From Psychromonas hadalis ATCC BAA-638 (GTDB taxonomy: Bacteria; Pseudomonadota; Gammaproteobacteria; Enterobacterales; Psychromonadaceae): a stretch of 57,500 nucleotides of DNA. Under the pieces are notes generated by a model, which did no database searches, was not told where the DNA came from, and saw only the letters and a list, made by a program, of their open reading frames with translations. A program made the position numbers and the translations under genes. Within the stretch, counting starts at the first letter, position 1. Every line of letters begins with the position of its first letter. Of this stretch, positions 48,300 to 57,500 are shown piece by piece. Location of the stretch: the NCBI RefSeq assembly GCF_000420245.1, contig NZ_ATUO01000003.1, forward strand, positions 1 through 57,500, written 5' to 3'.

Positions 48300-48313
48300 T
48301 ATTGTCCCTTTTA

Positions 48314-48329
48314 TGTTTCACGTGAAACA
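48314..48329. promoter_or_regulatory. parS ParB-binding site
   Basis: TGTTTCACGTGAAACA, the perfect 16-bp parS palindrome, just upstream of the DUF1801 gene. Confidence 0.93.
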
Positions 48330-48408
48330 CTGGGTGCTTAAATAATATAACTATCAGCTAAATATTTACTAACGACATACAGAGATTAACCCTTTTTACT
48401 TTATATGG

Positions 48409-48639
48409 TTACTTCCCAATATAGTCTATATCAGACTCTACAATGCTAATTTTGCAACCTAAAAGCAGGCTGATAATAAGCCCTACAATGATAAAACCGG
48501 AGAGAAATATCATTGCAATTAAGAACCACAATAATTGCAGGTCAAAAATAGTCTCATTACGCTTGTTTTCTAAAACAACTTTGCGTGACGTTAAAAAATT
48601 CATAATCCCTTTTCCAGCAACTTTAAAATTTGTTTTCAT
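48409..48639 (-). CDS. small membrane-anchored protein, possibly DUF4342
   Basis: 76 aa from the ATG at 48639, chosen because AGAGG precedes it; a longer frame reaches 48663. Residues about 1-35 (MKTNFKVAGKGIMNFLTSRK, VVLENKRNETIFDL) resemble the start of DUF4342 proteins, followed by one strong membrane helix (about 38-62, LLWFLIAMIFLSGFIIVGLI) and a short tail. Family resemblance is weak and I could not test it. Function unknown. Confidence 0.6.
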   Translation of the reverse strand: MKTNFKVAGKGIMNFLTSRKVVLENKRNETIFDLQLLWFLIAMIFLSGFIIVGLIISLLLGCKISIVESDIDYIGK

Positions 48640-48665
48640 TTTTACCTCTGTAAATAAATACAATC

Positions 48666-48760
48666 ACCACGAAGCCACTGCGTTACGCAGCAAACACCAA
48701 AAGAAAAAAGCCACCAAACAATGTTGGTTTCCCTCCTTTTTCTTCGTACCTTCGTGGTTA
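48666..48760 (+). repeat. CACGAAG fold-back repeat, copy 2
   Basis: Starts ACCACGAAGCCACTGCGTTA and ends TTCGTACCTTCGTGGTTAA; the ends pair with each other, folding the unit. Related to copies at 48792-48880 and 25144-25212. Confidence 0.7.
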
Positions 48761-48791
48761 AATGCTTTTGAACTAACCCTAAAAAACAATT

Positions 48792-48880
48792 ATCACTACG
48801 AAGCCACTGCGTTGCAGAGACACGAAGAAGATAAAGACTTAAACAATGTTTCTGTTTTTCCTCGTGCCTTCATGGCTAAT
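48792..48880 (+). repeat. CACGAAG fold-back repeat, copy 3
   Basis: Starts CACTACGAAGCCACTGCGTT and ends CCTCGTGCCTTCATGGCTAA. It stands in tandem with copy 2, 31 bp apart, in a gene-free stretch (48640-48956). Confidence 0.65.
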
Positions 48881-48932
48881 TATTTTGCTTTTATGGCTTG
48901 CTGATCTTTAGTGTTGTTAATAAATACAAAGG

Positions 48933-48948
48933 TGTTTCACGTGAAACA
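48933..48948. promoter_or_regulatory. parS ParB-binding site
   Basis: TGTTTCACGTGAAACA, perfect palindrome, in the gap downstream of avtA. Confidence 0.93.
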
Positions 48949-48956
48949 TCTCTCTG

Positions 48957-50213
48957 TTAATTTACTTCGGAATATAACGCATTAATCTCATCAGCCAAAA
49001 TAGCAATACCACGTTCAACCACATCATCATCCTGTGCATAGTTCAAGCGAATGCATTCTTGAGTATGTTGCCATTGCTGATCAAGTCCCGGAAAGAAGTA
49101 GTGTCCAGAAACGATCAACAGGCCTTTTGCTTTCAAACATTTATATAATTCATTTGAGCTAATGGGTAAGTCTTTAAACCATAACCATAAAAACAGCGCA
49201 CCTTCCGCTTTATGAATTTTAAACTTAGGTGTGCTGATTTGTGCCTGTAATAACTGAATCGCTTTTTGTGATTTTTGATAATAAAACGGCTTAATCACCT
49301 CATCACTAAGCTTTAGTATCTCTTTTGTTTTTACCAATGGCAAAGCAATCTCAGGACCAATACCACCCGGTGAGAGTGCCATGATTCCAGAAAGGTTAGA
49401 CATCGCTTTAATAATAGTAGGGTTGGCGACCACAATACCACAACGTGCGCCAGGTAAACCAAACTTAGAGAGGCTTAAACACAAGATAGTATTGCTGTTC
49501 CAAAATGGCGTTACCGGTTCAAAAATAATATTAGGGAAAGGTATACCGTAAGCGTTATCGATAATAAGAGGAATATTATTTTCACGCGCGAGTTTATCTA
49601 AATGGATAATCTCTTCATCAGTTAATACATTACCCGTTGGATTAGTTGGGCGAGAGACACACAATGCACCAATATTTTCATCAATTTTTAACGCATCAAA
49701 ATCAACATGATATTTAAACAGTCCATTTTCAAGCTCACTAATTTTAGGGCGAATAGCAACAAACGCATCTTCTGAAACAGAAGCATCGGCATAACCGATA
49801 TATTCAGGCGCTAAAGGAAAGAGTATTTTTTTCTTTTTATCGTCACTAAAATTGCCCCCCAAAAGATTAAACAGATAGAAAAACGCATTCTGACTCCCAT
49901 TGGTTAACATGATGTTGTCGCTTGTTAACCCCCAACCATAGAGATCATTAAACAACTCCGCTAAGGCGTCTATAAAGCTGTTCTTTCCTTGCGGGCCATC
50001 ATAATTAGCCAGTGTATTAATGAGCTTACCTTCATCTAATAACTGTTGCATTAGCTCAGTTAATCTTTCTTGAATTGCAGGTATCGCGGCAGGGTTACCC
50101 CCCCCGAGCATTAGAATATCATCCCCTCCTTGCACACCAGCATTGAGATCATCCATCAATTCCGTAATACCTGAATGTTGAGTAAATTTATTTCCAAATA
50201 TTGAGTAGGGCAT
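48957..50213 (-). CDS. avtA: valine-pyruvate aminotransferase
   Basis: 418 aa, near E. coli AvtA (417), aligned from the first residue (FGNKFTQHSGITELMDDLN). PLP fold-type I features: MLGGGNPAAIP, NYDGPQGKNS, LTNGSQNAFFYLFNLLGG, LFPLAPEYIGYAD, VSRPTNPTGNVLTDEE, IDNAYGIPFP (Asp binding the pyridine nitrogen), SLSKFGLPGARCG (PLP lysine) and INYAQ-type RLNYAQDDD near the end. It exchanges amino groups between valine, alanine and keto acids. Monocistronic by spacing, with parS sites on both sides (48933 and 50240). Confidence 0.97.
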   Translation of the reverse strand: MPYSIFGNKFTQHSGITELMDDLNAGVQGGDDILMLGGGNPAAIPAIQERLTELMQQLLDEGKLINTLANYDGPQGKNSFIDALAELFNDLYGWGLTSDNIMLTNGSQNAFFYLFNLLGGNFSDDKKKKILFPLAPEYIGYADASVSEDAFVAIRPKISELENGLFKYHVDFDALKIDENIGALCVSRPTNPTGNVLTDEEIIHLDKLARENNIPLIIDNAYGIPFPNIIFEPVTPFWNSNTILCLSLSKFGLPGARCGIVVANPTIIKAMSNLSGIMALSPGGIGPEIALPLVKTKEILKLSDEVIKPFYYQKSQKAIQLLQAQISTPKFKIHKAEGALFLWLWFKDLPISSNELYKCLKAKGLLIVSGHYFFPGLDQQWQHTQECIRLNYAQDDDVVERGIAILADEINALYSEVN

Positions 50214-50232
50214 TTTATTTCCAATAAAAAAT

Positions 50233-50907
50233 TTAAAGATGTTTCACGTGAAACGTCTGTGTATATGAATAAAGCCAATAAACAAACGCTAATAATAATG
50301 ATAAGAAGATGGGAAAGAAGAGGGCATTATACTGAAAAAGAGTAAATAACCATGCTCCAAGTGTACTGCCAAATAAAAAGCCAAACACGATAAGCATAAA
50401 TAAAATGCTCTTACGCTTATCAAACCCTTTACCTCTTAAGTATTGTCCAATCATCAAACCGAGATCGGTAAAAATACCCGTGAGATGTGTTGTTCTTAAT
50501 ATTGCACCACTAAATGTGGTGAACAGCGCATTCTGTAAACCGCATGCCATTGATGCAAAATAGTGTCCAGAAAAGGAATCTTTATTAAGCAGGTACAATG
50601 CAATATAGAGAAGTAATGCTTCAATTAGTAAGGCATACCCATAGCGGCGACCTAATTTCAATGCTTCATTTTGGATCAGCATACCACTAATAATGGCACC
50701 AAATATAAAACTAAGCAGAATAATAACAAGGTGTGGCGTCGTATTAATATCGAGAAAAAGTGACACAGCTAATTGAGAAACAGTGCCAGAAACATGTGAG
50801 ACAGCTTGATGTTCAAAGCCAATCAATCCGACTGCATTAATACTCCCAGCAAGTACGGCAAGAAAAAAGGTACAATACTCAACCCATTTAGGTAGTTTCT
50901 TTATCAA
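50233..50907 (-). CDS. YoaK/DUF1275 family membrane protein
   Basis: 224 aa with six or so membrane helices. The family motifs are GSINAVGLIGFEHQAVSHVS (near residue 20), GTVSQLA and later TTHLTGIFTDLG. The function is unproved; a transporter-like role is often assumed. The last codons (FHVKHL) are encoded by a parS-type site at 50240-50255. It precedes avtA by 19 bp on the same strand. Confidence 0.88.
   Translation of the reverse strand: MIKKLPKWVEYCTFFLAVLAGSINAVGLIGFEHQAVSHVSGTVSQLAVSLFLDINTTPHLVIILLSFIFGAIISGMLIQNEALKLGRRYGYALLIEALLLYIALYLLNKDSFSGHYFASMACGLQNALFTTFSGAILRTTHLTGIFTDLGLMIGQYLRGKGFDKRKSILFMLIVFGFLFGSTLGAWLFTLFQYNALFFPIFLSLLLAFVYWLYSYTQTFHVKHL
50240..50255. promoter_or_regulatory. 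parS-type site at the end of the DUF1275 gene
   Basis: TGTTTCACGTGAAACG, 15 of 16 bases of the palindrome. It overlaps the final codons of the membrane-protein gene. Confidence 0.85.
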
Positions 50908-50993
50908 GTAATGGCCTCATAAATTTTTACCGATTAAACAGCGTAACTAACGTTTCACATCCAATAAATTTAATTTATCATTTTTTGAATAAT

Positions 50994-51009
50994 TGTTTCA
51001 CGTGAAACA
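50994..51009. promoter_or_regulatory. parS ParB-binding site
   Basis: TGTTTCACGTGAAACA, perfect palindrome, in the gap between the DUF1275 gene and the glyS terminator. Confidence 0.93.
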
Positions 51010-51027
51010 ACTATTCAAAAAACCAAC

Positions 51028-51057
51028 AAAAAAGCTCAGTAAACACTGAGCTTTTTT
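51028..51057 (-). terminator. intrinsic terminator after glyS
   Basis: GCTCAGT and ACTGAGC pair around AAAC with A and T runs on both sides, so it can act in both directions. It lies 49 bases past the glyS stop. Confidence 0.9.
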
Positions 51058-51105
51058 AACGTTGTTCACATTAAAGTAGGGTTACCTATTCAGTAAACCA
51101 CTTTT

Positions 51106-53172
51106 TTATAATACCGACAGATCAGCAACTTGTAAGAACAAGTTACGTAAACGGTTTAATAGCGCTAAACGATTCTGCTTTACTGATTCATTTTCCACCA
51201 TTACCATGACATTATCGAAGAATAAGTCCACAGGGGCTTGTAGTGAAGCGAGTTCAAACAATGCAGACTCGTAGTCTCCCGCTTTAAATAAAGGGCTTAG
51301 CTTGCTTTCTAGCGCGCTCAATTTTTCAGATAATGCCTTTTCAGCGTCCTCTTCAAACAAGGTGGCATCAACATCGGCGTTAATTTCGCCTTTTACTTTC
51401 GCAAGAATATTTGAGATACGTTTATTAGCAGCTGCAATTGGCTGTGCTTCTGGAAGCTCTTGGAACTTAGCCACTGCTTGAAGTCGTTTTTCAAAATCTA
51501 CAGGTTTTGTTGGACGACGAACTAGGACTGATTGAATTAACTCAGCGCTAAAACCATTGGCTTGATAGGTTGCACGGAAACGCGCAAACAAGAAATCAAC
51601 GACATCATTGACAACATTATCGTTGGTTAGTTTATCGGTATATTGTAATTTAGCCATTTCAACTAACTCAACAATATCCAAATCTAGCTGTTTATCTTTA
51701 ATAATACGCAGTAGGCCGATGGCGGCGCGGCGCAATGCGAACGGATCAGCAGCCCCTTTAGGCGCTTGACCAATGCCAAAGATACCCACTAATGTATCTA
51801 ATTTATCAGCAAGAGAAACGGCACAAGCGACTAACGATGTAGGTAATTTATCGCCCGCAAAACGGGGGAGATATTGCTCGTTAAGTGCAATTGCAACCTC
51901 TTCTGCTTCACCATCAAAACGTGCATAGTACATACCCATCACGCCTTGCACATCAGGAAACTCTAATACCATTTCCGTCATCAAATCCGCTTTAGAAAGT
52001 AAACCTGCACGTTGTGCATGTTTGGTATCCGCTTTGATTTGCAATGCGATATCTTCTGCAATGTTTGAAATACGCTCAGATTTTTCTTTCAACGTACCCA
52101 GTTGTTTTTGGAAAAGCACCGTTGATAACGACTCTAAGCGACTTGCTAATGTTTTCTTTTTATCTGTTTCAAAAAAGAACTCTGCATCGGCTAAACGCGG
52201 ACGAACTACTTTTTCGTTACCTTCAATTACCTGTTTAGGATCGCGACTAACGATATTTGAAACAAAGATAAAGCGTGGTAATAAGTTGCCCTGTTTATCC
52301 AACACAGGAAAGTATTTTTGATTATCTTTCATGGTATAGATAAGGGCTTCAGAAGGCACCGCTAAGAATTTTTCTTCAAATGAACCCACCAATGTAACGG
52401 GCCATTCAACCAGTGAAGTGACCTCTTCAAGCAGTGCCTCATCAATAGCTGCGACACCATTTTCATGGGCTGCTAATGCTTCAACTTGCTCACGAATAAT
52501 TGCTTTACGGCGTTCGTAATCGACAATTACTTTGCCACTTTCATCAAGTAACGCTTCATAATCGTCGGCATGATTAATGGTTAATTCCGCTTCACCTAAG
52601 AAACGATGTCCTTTTATGGTCCGATCTGATTCAACACCTAATAATGTACCTTGAATCAGTTTGCTACCAAACAACATACACACAGTATGCACAGGACGAA
52701 TGAATTGGATACTTGATGAACCCCAACGCATCGGCTTAGGGATAGGTAATTTTGCTAACGCATCAGCAGCAATAGTAGGAATAAGCTCTGCAACTTTTTT
52801 GCCTTTCACTTCCGCTTTAAAGAGTAACCACTCACCTTTAGGTGTAACTAAACGCTCAGCTTGCTCAACAGTAATTCCGTTTGAGCGCGCCCAACCTTGT
52901 GCCGCTTTGGTTGCATTACCTGCGTCATCAAACGCGACACCCACTGCAGGGCCTCGTTTTTCAACTACTTTATCCGCTTGTGAGTCAGATAAGTTAGTAA
53001 CGACTACCGCTAAGCGACGTGGAGATGCTAGCCAGCTTACTTTTTCAAAACTCAGTTCTGCTTTTTTTAATTCTGCTTCTACGTTACTTGCAAAAGACTC
53101 GGCAAGTTGTCGTAATGATTTGGGGGGTAACTCTTCGGTTCCCAGTTCAATCAGTAAATTTTCTTGTGACAT
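51106..53172 (-). CDS. glyS: glycyl-tRNA synthetase beta subunit
   Basis: 688 aa (E. coli 689). It begins [20 protein letters not shown] and has [101 protein letters not shown] and [20 protein letters not shown], an HD-like core. The C-terminal end is the anticodon-binding part. It forms the alpha2beta2 enzyme with GlyQ, whose gene ends 11 bp upstream. Confidence 0.97.
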   Translation of the reverse strand: MSQENLLIELGTEELPPKSLRQLAESFASNVEAELKKAELSFEKVSWLASPRRLAVVVTNLSDSQADKVVEKRGPAVGVAFDDAGNATKAAQGWARSNGITVEQAERLVTPKGEWLLFKAEVKGKKVAELIPTIAADALAKLPIPKPMRWGSSSIQFIRPVHTVCMLFGSKLIQGTLLGVESDRTIKGHRFLGEAELTINHADDYEALLDESGKVIVDYERRKAIIREQVEALAAHENGVAAIDEALLEEVTSLVEWPVTLVGSFEEKFLAVPSEALIYTMKDNQKYFPVLDKQGNLLPRFIFVSNIVSRDPKQVIEGNEKVVRPRLADAEFFFETDKKKTLASRLESLSTVLFQKQLGTLKEKSERISNIAEDIALQIKADTKHAQRAGLLSKADLMTEMVLEFPDVQGVMGMYYARFDGEAEEVAIALNEQYLPRFAGDKLPTSLVACAVSLADKLDTLVGIFGIGQAPKGAADPFALRRAAIGLLRIIKDKQLDLDIVELVEMAKLQYTDKLTNDNVVNDVVDFLFARFRATYQANGFSAELIQSVLVRRPTKPVDFEKRLQAVAKFQELPEAQPIAAANKRISNILAKVKGEINADVDATLFEEDAEKALSEKLSALESKLSPLFKAGDYESALFELASLQAPVDLFFDNVMVMVENESVKQNRLALLNRLRNLFLQVADLSVL

Positions 53173-53183
53173 CTGATTTGCCT

Positions 53184-54104
53184 CTATTTATCTATATTTG
53201 TAATTGTATTTTTACAAAGTGGGAAACCAAGCGCTTTACGCTTCGCATAATAAGCTTCGGCAACCGCTTTTGACAGTGCACGTACACGTAAAATATAACG
53301 TTGGCGCTCGGTTACTGAAATAGCATGGCGTGCATCTAACAGATTAAAAACATGAGATGCTTTCATCACTTGCTCGTAAGCTGGCAAAGGTAGATTAGCT
53401 TCAATCAGTTTTTGACTCTCTTTTTCACACTGATCAAACTGCCCAAACAACGCATCGACATCAGCATATTCAAAGTTATACGTTGATTGCTCAACCTCAT
53501 TTTGATGAAAAATATCACCGTAAGTAATACGCCCCATCGGACCATCAGCCCAAACAAGATCATAAATACTATCAACACCTTGCACATACATTGCCAGACG
53601 CTCTAACCCATAAGTAATTTCGCCTGTCACAGGTGAACACTCGATACCACCCACCTGTTGGAAGTAGGTAAATTGTGTTACTTCCATGCCATTTAACCAG
53701 ATTTCCCAACCAAGACCCCAAGCACCAAGCGTGGGTGATTCCCAGTTATCTTCTACGAAACGGATATCATGGATAGAGGTATCAATACCGATCTCTTCGA
53801 GTGACTTAAGATAAAGCTCTTGAATATTTTTTGGCGATGGTTTTAATACCACTTGAAATTGGTAATAATGTTGCAGACGGTTAGGGTTTTCACCGTAACG
53901 ACCATCTGTCGGGCGACGACATGGCTGCACATAAGCACTGTTCATGGGCTCAGGGCCAATTGAGCGTAAGAATGTTTGTGGATGGAATGTACCCGCACCC
54001 ACTTCCATATCGAGAGGTTGTATAATGGCACAACCTTGGCGAGCCCAGAAATCTTGCAATGCAAGAATCAGCCCTTGGAATGTTTTTGTATCGAATTTTT
54101 GCAT
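53184..54104 (-). CDS. glyQ: glycyl-tRNA synthetase alpha subunit
   Basis: 306 aa (E. coli 303). Class II catalytic subunit: [100 protein letters not shown] and [20 protein letters not shown], then [20 protein letters not shown] near the end. It activates glycine and charges tRNA-Gly together with GlyS. First gene of glyQ-glyS, divergent from the histidine kinase with a 360-bp gap. Confidence 0.97.
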   Translation of the reverse strand: MQKFDTKTFQGLILALQDFWARQGCAIIQPLDMEVGAGTFHPQTFLRSIGPEPMNSAYVQPCRRPTDGRYGENPNRLQHYYQFQVVLKPSPKNIQELYLKSLEEIGIDTSIHDIRFVEDNWESPTLGAWGLGWEIWLNGMEVTQFTYFQQVGGIECSPVTGEITYGLERLAMYVQGVDSIYDLVWADGPMGRITYGDIFHQNEVEQSTYNFEYADVDALFGQFDQCEKESQKLIEANLPLPAYEQVMKASHVFNLLDARHAISVTERQRYILRVRALSKAVAEAYYAKRKALGFPLCKNTITNIDK

Positions 54105-54395
54105 GATTTTTGGCTTCGAGTTGATTATAAAAATTGTTGGATATTATAGCCGTTGCAAAGGGTTTATAGCAATGCTAAACAAACCGAGACAAGCTTTAAC
54201 AGCACATTAATCAATGAAATGAACGAATAATTTACATACAACTCACGCTCAAGCGATGTAAGCATCTAAAACCGCAATAAGACGGACAAAAAAGTCTTTA
54301 ATAACGCCTGCGTTTAGCCCTATTTTACTTTTAAAAAATCAAATTATTAGGCTACCATTTGAAATTTATTGACTATGATTGATAGATGCCACTAC

Positions 54396-54431
54396 TTATC
54401 AACCAGTTATCAACTTATCCACTTATCCACT
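54396..54431 (+). promoter_or_regulatory. array of DnaA-box-like units
   Basis: Four direct units: TTATCAACC (54396), TTATCAACT (54407), TTATCCACT (54415) and TTATCCACT (54423), the last two one base from the consensus TTATCCACA. They are spaced 11, 8 and 8 bases. An AT-rich run follows. This array overlaps only the unlikely N-terminal extension of the kinase frame. Elsewhere in 54105-54464 I see only AT-rich sequence holding the divergent promoters. Confidence 0.55.
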
Positions 54432-54464
54432 ATTATTAATAACACACCGTTTAAGGTACAGAAG

Positions 54465-57275
54465 ATGCTAAAGAATCATTTATCTATTCGTAGCAAAATA
54501 ATTTTATGCACCGCCATCCCGATGTTACTTATGATCACGATTGCGATGGTGGTTTATATCAATATTGAGAAAACCATCTCTACGGCAAAATGGGTTGAAC
54601 ATACACACTCTGTCTCCGCAAAAGGTCACCAATTAGTTAAACTAATGTTGGATATGGAAACAGGTGAACGCGGTTATTTAATTACCGGGAAAACTATTTT
54701 TTTAGAGCCCTTTAACCATGCAAAAGCAACATGGTTAGAACATATTGAAGAGCTACAAGTACTGGTTGCTGACAATCCACCACAGGTAATAAAAGTAAAA
54801 AAAATAGCACAGTTACAAAAGCGCTGGTTAAAAGAAGCGGCTGAAATAGAAATAGCGGCCAGACAAAAAGTAAATAGCGCAATGAGTGATAGTGAGAGAA
54901 CAACAACCTTAGCAGCAGTGGTTACACTGATAGAAAGTGAAGCGGGTAAAAACATCATCGATAACATTCGTCGTGTTAAAGATGACTTTATTAACGAAGA
55001 GAAAATATTACTGGTTAAACGCCAAAATCAGGCGTTAGCAGCCGCTAATAACACCCAAAAAGTGATTGTTATAGGGACGATTTTGGCCATTATTTTAGCA
55101 AGTTTGATTACTTTTTTAACCTCTGCTAGCGTACTCAAAAACCTTAAAAAATTATTACTTGGCACGGAAAAAATAACCAATGGTAATTTTAATAGTGTTA
55201 TTCATGTCAGTAGTAAGGATGAATTATACTCATTGGCAGTCGCGTTTAATAACATGTCACTATCACTCAAAGAATCCACTGAAAAAATGGAAGTAGCGCT
55301 ACAAACCAAAAGTGAGTTTCTGGCCTCAATGAGCCATGAAATTCGCACCCCCATGAACGGGGTATTAGGTATGTTAGGTTTATTACTCAATACTCAGTTA
55401 AATAAAGAGCAATATCATAAAGCTTCTATCGCACAATCTAGCGCCCAATCGTTACTCACGGTTATTAACGATATTCTTGATTTTTCTAAAATTGAAGCGG
55501 GTAAATTAGCACTTGAGAAACGTCCCTTTAACTTGCAGCAAACATTAGAAGAGGTCTCCGAAAGCTTAGGTTTTCAAGCGCATGAAAAGGGGTTGGAATT
55601 AGTCCTGGATATTGCCACGGTGCAACATATTAATGTAAAAGGGGATAGTAATAGACTGCGCCAAATTTTAACCAACTTAATCAATAATTCAATCAAATTT
55701 ACAGCCCATGGTGAAGTACTCATTCGTGCATTACTACAACAAAATGATAAACAAAATATGCTATTCACTTGTCAAATAATTGATACTGGTATTGGCATTG
55801 CACCGGATAAACAAAGCACCTTATTTGATTCATTCACTCAGGCAGACTCTTCAACAACACGTAAATACGGTGGCACGGGATTAGGGCTAACCATTTGCAA
55901 GCGTTTGACGGAACTAATGGGCGGTAAGATTAGCGTCAGCAGTGAAGTAGAAAAAGGCAGTTGCTTTACGATTGTTATCCCCTTCGAAGTATCGAGTGAG
56001 CCACTACGCCAAGTACCCCATATTAATATCAGGGGCTTAAATATCTTAATTGTTGATGACAATAAAACCAACAGAGAAGTCTTACGCGGGTTATTAGAGC
56101 ACTGGGGAGCAATTGTTAGCGAAGCAGTGAGTGGTCAACAAGCCTTACAGATTTGCCAGCAACGAAGTCAGCAAATAGATAAAGACTTCTTTGATATTGC
56201 GCTGTTAGATATGCAAATGCCTGAGATGGATGGCGAAGATTTAGGTAAAAAATTACAAAAAAATCACAATTTCTCGCAGATGAAGCTAATTATGATGACC
56301 TCTATCGGCGAGCAAAGTGACAGCCAGCATTTTTTTGACTTAGGGTTTAGTGCTTATTTTACCAAACCAACCACCGTCTCAGACTTATATTCAGCTTTAG
56401 CCATCATCGTTGAAGGTGGAGAGTTATTAAAACAAGCCAATCCACTGATTACCAGTCAATACATTAACAGTTTAAGCCGCCAACAACCGAAGAAAAGACA
56501 ACACTGGACAAAATCGACGCGCATTCTGTTAGTCGAAGATAACAAAGTAAATCAAATGGTGGCGAAGTCGGTATTAGAAGAATACAACGTCACTGTGGAG
56601 ATTGCAGAGCACGGTAAAGAAGCGATAGCGAAACTACAAGCGTCGACCTATCATTTGCTATTTATGGACTGCCAAATGCCCGTCATGGATGGTTATCAAG
56701 CGACACAAAGAATTCGCGCTGGAGAAGCAGGACAAGAAAACAGTAACATCACCATTATTGCCATGACCGCAAATGCCATGGTAGGCGATAAAGAAAAATG
56801 TATCGCAGCCGGCATGAATGACTATTTAAGCAAACCACTGGATGTTGAACAGTTATTAAGACGGCTACAAAAGTGGTTACCTTCATCAGAAACAAATAAC
56901 CTCGCCAGAGAAAACCCCAAAGCAGTCTCAAAAGACAATCCACCCGCTGTTATTTGGGATAAACAACAAGCACTGCAACGCTTACTCAATAACAGCGACT
57001 TACTTGCTGCTGTCATTGCACAATTTATCAAAGAATCGAGTGCTAATATCAAGCAAATAACCACCACGATTAATGATCTTAACTGGCAACAAGCAGCCCA
57101 AACAATACATATTGTTAAGGGTAATTCAGCCAATCTGAGTGCATTCGATCTATTAGAAAAAAGTGAACAACTGGAATCACAAGTCATCTCTGAAAACGCC
57201 CTGCAAGTAAAAAAAATACTGCCTGAGTTTGTCAAATCATATCAAACACTGATTGCGACATTACAGGACCAGTAA
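54465..57275 (+). CDS. hybrid sensor histidine kinase with CHASE3, two receiver domains and Hpt
   Basis: 936 aa from the ATG at 54465; a frame reaching back to 54369 crosses the DnaA-box-like array and has a low-complexity start, so I reject it. Order: membrane helix (about 15-33), periplasmic CHASE3 domain (about 40-185; [34 protein letters not shown]), second helix (about 198-220), HAMP, HisKA with HEIRTPMN (phospho-His about 291), HATPase_c ([26 protein letters not shown]), first receiver (phospho-Asp about 582 in [11 protein letters not shown]), second receiver (Asp about 735 in [11 protein letters not shown]) and Hpt (His about 882, [14 protein letters not shown]). A full phosphorelay in one chain. 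Signal and response regulator are unknown. Confidence 0.93.
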   Translation: MLKNHLSIRSKIILCTAIPMLLMITIAMVVYINIEKTISTAKWVEHTHSVSAKGHQLVKLMLDMETGERGYLITGKTIFLEPFNHAKATWLEHIEELQVLVADNPPQVIKVKKIAQLQKRWLKEAAEIEIAARQKVNSAMSDSERTTTLAAVVTLIESEAGKNIIDNIRRVKDDFINEEKILLVKRQNQALAAANNTQKVIVIGTILAIILASLITFLTSASVLKNLKKLLLGTEKITNGNFNSVIHVSSKDELYSLAVAFNNMSLSLKESTEKMEVALQTKSEFLASMSHEIRTPMNGVLGMLGLLLNTQLNKEQYHKASIAQSSAQSLLTVINDILDFSKIEAGKLALEKRPFNLQQTLEEVSESLGFQAHEKGLELVLDIATVQHINVKGDSNRLRQILTNLINNSIKFTAHGEVLIRALLQQNDKQNMLFTCQIIDTGIGIAPDKQSTLFDSFTQADSSTTRKYGGTGLGLTICKRLTELMGGKISVSSEVEKGSCFTIVIPFEVSSEPLRQVPHINIRGLNILIVDDNKTNREVLRGLLEHWGAIVSEAVSGQQALQICQQRSQQIDKDFFDIALLDMQMPEMDGEDLGKKLQKNHNFSQMKLIMMTSIGEQSDSQHFFDLGFSAYFTKPTTVSDLYSALAIIVEGGELLKQANPLITSQYINSLSRQQPKKRQHWTKSTRILLVEDNKVNQMVAKSVLEEYNVTVEIAEHGKEAIAKLQASTYHLLFMDCQMPVMDGYQATQRIRAGEAGQENSNITIIAMTANAMVGDKEKCIAAGMNDYLSKPLDVEQLLRRLQKWLPSSETNNLARENPKAVSKDNPPAVIWDKQQALQRLLNNSDLLAAVIAQFIKESSANIKQITTTINDLNWQQAAQTIHIVKGNSANLSAFDLLEKSEQLESQVISENALQVKKILPEFVKSYQTLIATLQDQ

Positions 57276-57390
57276 GAGCGAGCCCCAGGGAACAAATCTC
57301 ATGACTAATCAGGGTAATGGATGGATTGATTTATCTTCAACTATATTGATATAAGAAAACTTTATAATATGAGCCAAAGCAATCAGTTAA

Positions 57391-57500
57391 TACCATTCCG
57401 CTTAATATAATGATCAGGTTTTACGCAGGGTAAATGACTAAGGTCAAGGCGCATGATTGAGTAATAGCCGGCTATTGCGATTGAATGCAACGCAGATATT
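57391..57500 (+). mobile_element. MITE copy 3 (partial, left part)
   Basis: Begins TACCATTCCGCTTAATATAA and matches the reverse complement of copy 2 with two differences over 110 bases; it continues past the window end. It lies 115 bp after the histidine kinase, in the same orientation as copy 1. Confidence 0.88.

Noticed and set aside
48443-48904. Plus-strand frame of 153 codons
   Set aside because: It runs antisense to the small membrane gene and through the two fold-back repeats; its sequence is repeat-derived.
54369-54464. N-terminal 32-residue extension of the histidine kinase
   Set aside because: It is rich in Ser, Thr, Leu, Ile, crosses the DnaA-box-like array, and a normal start with the membrane helix follows at 54465.

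Overview
The window looks like a chromosomal origin-proximal segment of a marine, probably cold-adapted gammaproteobacterium. Protein similarity and gene order (rpmH-rnpA-yidD-yidC-mnmE facing away from dnaA-dnaN-recF-gyrB, then avtA and glyQ-glyS; dprA-smg-yrdD-tsaC facing def-fmt-rsmB-trkA; a fruBKA/cra locus) fit the Vibrio/Psychromonas/Shewanella side of the class. Psychromonas is my best guess, from memory rather than a search. There is no plasmid, phage or CRISPR signal and I see no tRNA or rRNA gene.

Layout. 1-2.7 kb: end of a small mobile repeat, then a minus-strand electrophile-detoxification cluster (glutathione transferase, CurA-type reductase, TetR/NemR-like repressor) with matching operators. 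2.9-7.2 kb: a decaying accessory patch with a GNAT acetyltransferase and its dead paralogue, a NUDIX protein, a small alpha/beta hydrolase, a broken short-chain dehydrogenase fused tail to tail to a truncated secreted-protein gene, and a periplasmic binding protein. 7.2-17.9 kb: housekeeping block (tsaC, purE, yrdD, smg, dprA, LysM protein; divergently def, fmt, rsmB, trkA, trkH). 17.9-26.2 kb: lysO, rmuC, glmS, a diguanylate cyclase, yccF and several uncharacterised genes. 26.2-31.5 kb: fructose PTS operon fruB-fruK-fruA with divergent cra and three Cra-type operators. 31.5-34.1 kb: a GreA/GreB-like protein, a small unknown gene, a minus-strand CsrB-type regulatory RNA and a porin. 34.4-45.2 kb: mnmE, yidC, yidD, rnpA, rpmH and, divergently, dnaA, dnaN, recF, gyrB. 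45.4-57.5 kb: a chemoreceptor pseudogene split by a 157-bp MITE, small DUF genes, avtA, a YoaK-like membrane protein, glyS/glyQ, a hybrid histidine kinase and a third MITE copy.

Main points beyond routine annotation: (1) a roughly 400-nt CsrB/CsrC-family sRNA on the minus strand, recognisable from at least nine hairpins presenting AGGAT in the loop; (2) five parS-type ParB sites between 42.7 and 51.0 kb, two lying inside coding sequence; (3) a MITE family with three copies, one giving a readable 3-bp target duplication in a chemoreceptor gene; (4) a second structured dispersed repeat at 10.6 and 35.9 kb whose hairpins stay paired although bases differ; (5) a cluster of GATC sites in front of dnaA and a short array of DnaA-box-like units in front of the histidine kinase. 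Most of these belong to known classes. Nothing here is clearly a wholly new system, but several are not visible from protein-coding annotation alone.
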